Assembly (NCBI GenBank): GCA_040901865.1
Contig: JBBDYD010000074.1
Location: forward strand, 1-6,101
Origin: JBBDYD01 sp040901865
GTDB taxonomy: Bacteria > Bacteroidota > Ignavibacteria > UBA10030
Length of the DNA: 6,101 bases
Reading direction: 5' to 3'
The position numbers and the translations under genes were made by a program. Shown here piece after piece: positions 5,350-6,101 of the stretch. Each line of letters opens with the position of its first letter. Within the stretch, counting starts at the first letter, position 1. Under the pieces are notes generated by a model. It saw nothing but the letters and a program-made list of their open reading frames with translations. It did not search any database and had not been told where the DNA came from.

Positions 5350-6101
5350 CGGCTTGTCGCCCCCAGCCTGCCGGCCACGGGGAGAGCATGGGACAGGAGT
5401 TTGATTTCGCAGGGGAGGTATCCAAGCAACTCTCCGTCGGCCTCCAACGCCACCGGTTCATCTGAGGTTATTCGGACTTTTTTAGCTTTTCTCGAGATCA
5501 CCCACGATAAATCAATGTGGCGGCCCGAGTATATTTTCGGAAAATTCAACAGTCGGTCGATCCTCCGCTGGTCACGGATCATTATCACATCAAGCTTCCC
5601 GTCGTCAATAAGCGAATGGGGAGCGAAGTCCATTCCCCCGCCTGCAAATCTGCCGTTGGCAGCTGCAACACCAAGGAACATCCCTTCGATCGGCTCGTCA
5701 CGATCACATGTTATTTTCAGGTAATGGCCCCGATGGGCAAGGGCAGCCAATGTTGAGGCAATTCCGTATGCCAGGAACCCGCCAAGCTTCTTGAGTGCCG
5801 GGGTGATGTGCCGGACAACACGAGCACCAATACCGGCTTGACAATCATTGAGAAACAAACGCTCCTGTGTTGCTCCGTCGGAACCCTTGAACGTTACCAG
5901 TCCAACATCCACGAGTGTGCGGCCCTGGTGCAGGCGGCGGATCTGAGCTTTCCGGCCGGCAGGCAGGCCGAGGTTCCTGGAAACATCCTCCCCCGTGCCG
6001 CTGGTGATAAAGCCAAGTCTTGCCGATGGACGGATCGGCCTCCTCCGTTCGAAAAATCCGTTCAGGACTTCATTGCATGTCCCGTCTCCTCCCACGACCA
6101 C
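5337..6101 (-). CDS. Diacylglycerol kinase family lipid kinase (YegS/DgkB-like), 5' end missing
   Basis: The frame is open to the right edge, so the N-terminus is cut; 254 codons are present. The window's first codons read VVVGGDGT, so the leading GTG is internal and not a start. Relative to it, GGDGTCNEVLNG (4-15) is the nucleotide-binding signature of the DAGK catalytic domain. FITSGTGEDVSRNLGLP (31-47) is the second phosphate-binding loop, where most relatives have GTxND and this one has GTGED. FLNDCQAGIGARV (83-95), NGRFAGGGMDFAP (149-161), DDGKLDVIMI (166-175) and the late ADGE (221-224) are the remaining family blocks. About 50-60 residues are probably missing compared with the usual length near 300. 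Such enzymes phosphorylate diacylglycerol, sphingoid or related lipids with ATP at the inner membrane. The TAA stop lies inside the barrel gene, tail to tail. Its lipid substrate is not readable here, and a link to the transport operon is only positional. Confidence 0.9.
   Translation of the reverse strand: MVVGGDGTCNEVLNGFFERRRPIRPSARLGFITSGTGEDVSRNLGLPAGRKAQIRRLHQGRTLVDVGLVTFKGSDGATQERLFLNDCQAGIGARVVRHITPALKKLGGFLAYGIASTLAALAHRGHYLKITCDRDEPIEGMFLGVAAANGRFAGGGMDFAPHSLIDDGKLDVIMIRDQRRIDRLLNFPKIYSGRHIDLSWVISRKAKKVRITSDEPVALEADGELLGYLPCEIKLLSHALPVAGRLGATSRQKK

Overview
The window looks like bacterial DNA from a Gram-negative, two-membrane organism. It carries a signal-peptide periplasmic protein, an outer-membrane beta-barrel ending in Phe, and LolC/E-like permeases. 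Gene starts mostly lack a good Shine-Dalgarno sequence, and the sigma-factor N-terminus at the left edge resembles those common in the Bacteroidota/Ignavibacteria/Rhodothermota side of the FCB group. That placement is inference from protein style only; no taxonomic marker is present.

Layout. At the extreme left, on the minus strand, are the first 16 codons of a gene that reads like an ECF-type RNA polymerase sigma factor. A 165-bp divergent intergenic region follows. Then comes a five-gene plus-strand cluster: (1) a LolA-fold periplasmic 'outer membrane lipoprotein-sorting' protein (216-965), (2) an FtsX/MacB-type ABC permease (962-2191), (3) a second, paralogous permease (2188-3405), (4) after a 106-bp gap with inverted repeats, a LolD/MacB-type ABC ATPase (3512-4198), and (5) a 384-residue outer-membrane beta-barrel (4195-5349). 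Genes 1/2, 2/3 and 4/5 overlap by 4 bp (ATGA, GTGA, ATGA). On the right a minus-strand diacylglycerol-kinase-family lipid kinase, cut by the window edge, converges on the barrel gene and overlaps its 3' end by 13 bp.

How the genes fit together. The ATPase would power a heterodimeric LolC/E-type permease pair in the inner membrane. The LolA-like protein would be a periplasmic carrier for a lipidated or lipid-like substrate. The beta-barrel would be the outer-membrane partner or acceptor. The five genes thus look like one dedicated inner-to-outer-membrane transport machine. In logic it resembles LolCDE-LolA, but it has its own barrel protein, whereas LolB is a lipoprotein. It also resembles the RND (MMPL) clusters that pair a DUF1329 LolA-fold protein with a DUF1302 outer-membrane protein. 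The substrate cannot be read from the sequence. No tRNA, rRNA, CRISPR array, insertion sequence or phage gene was seen.
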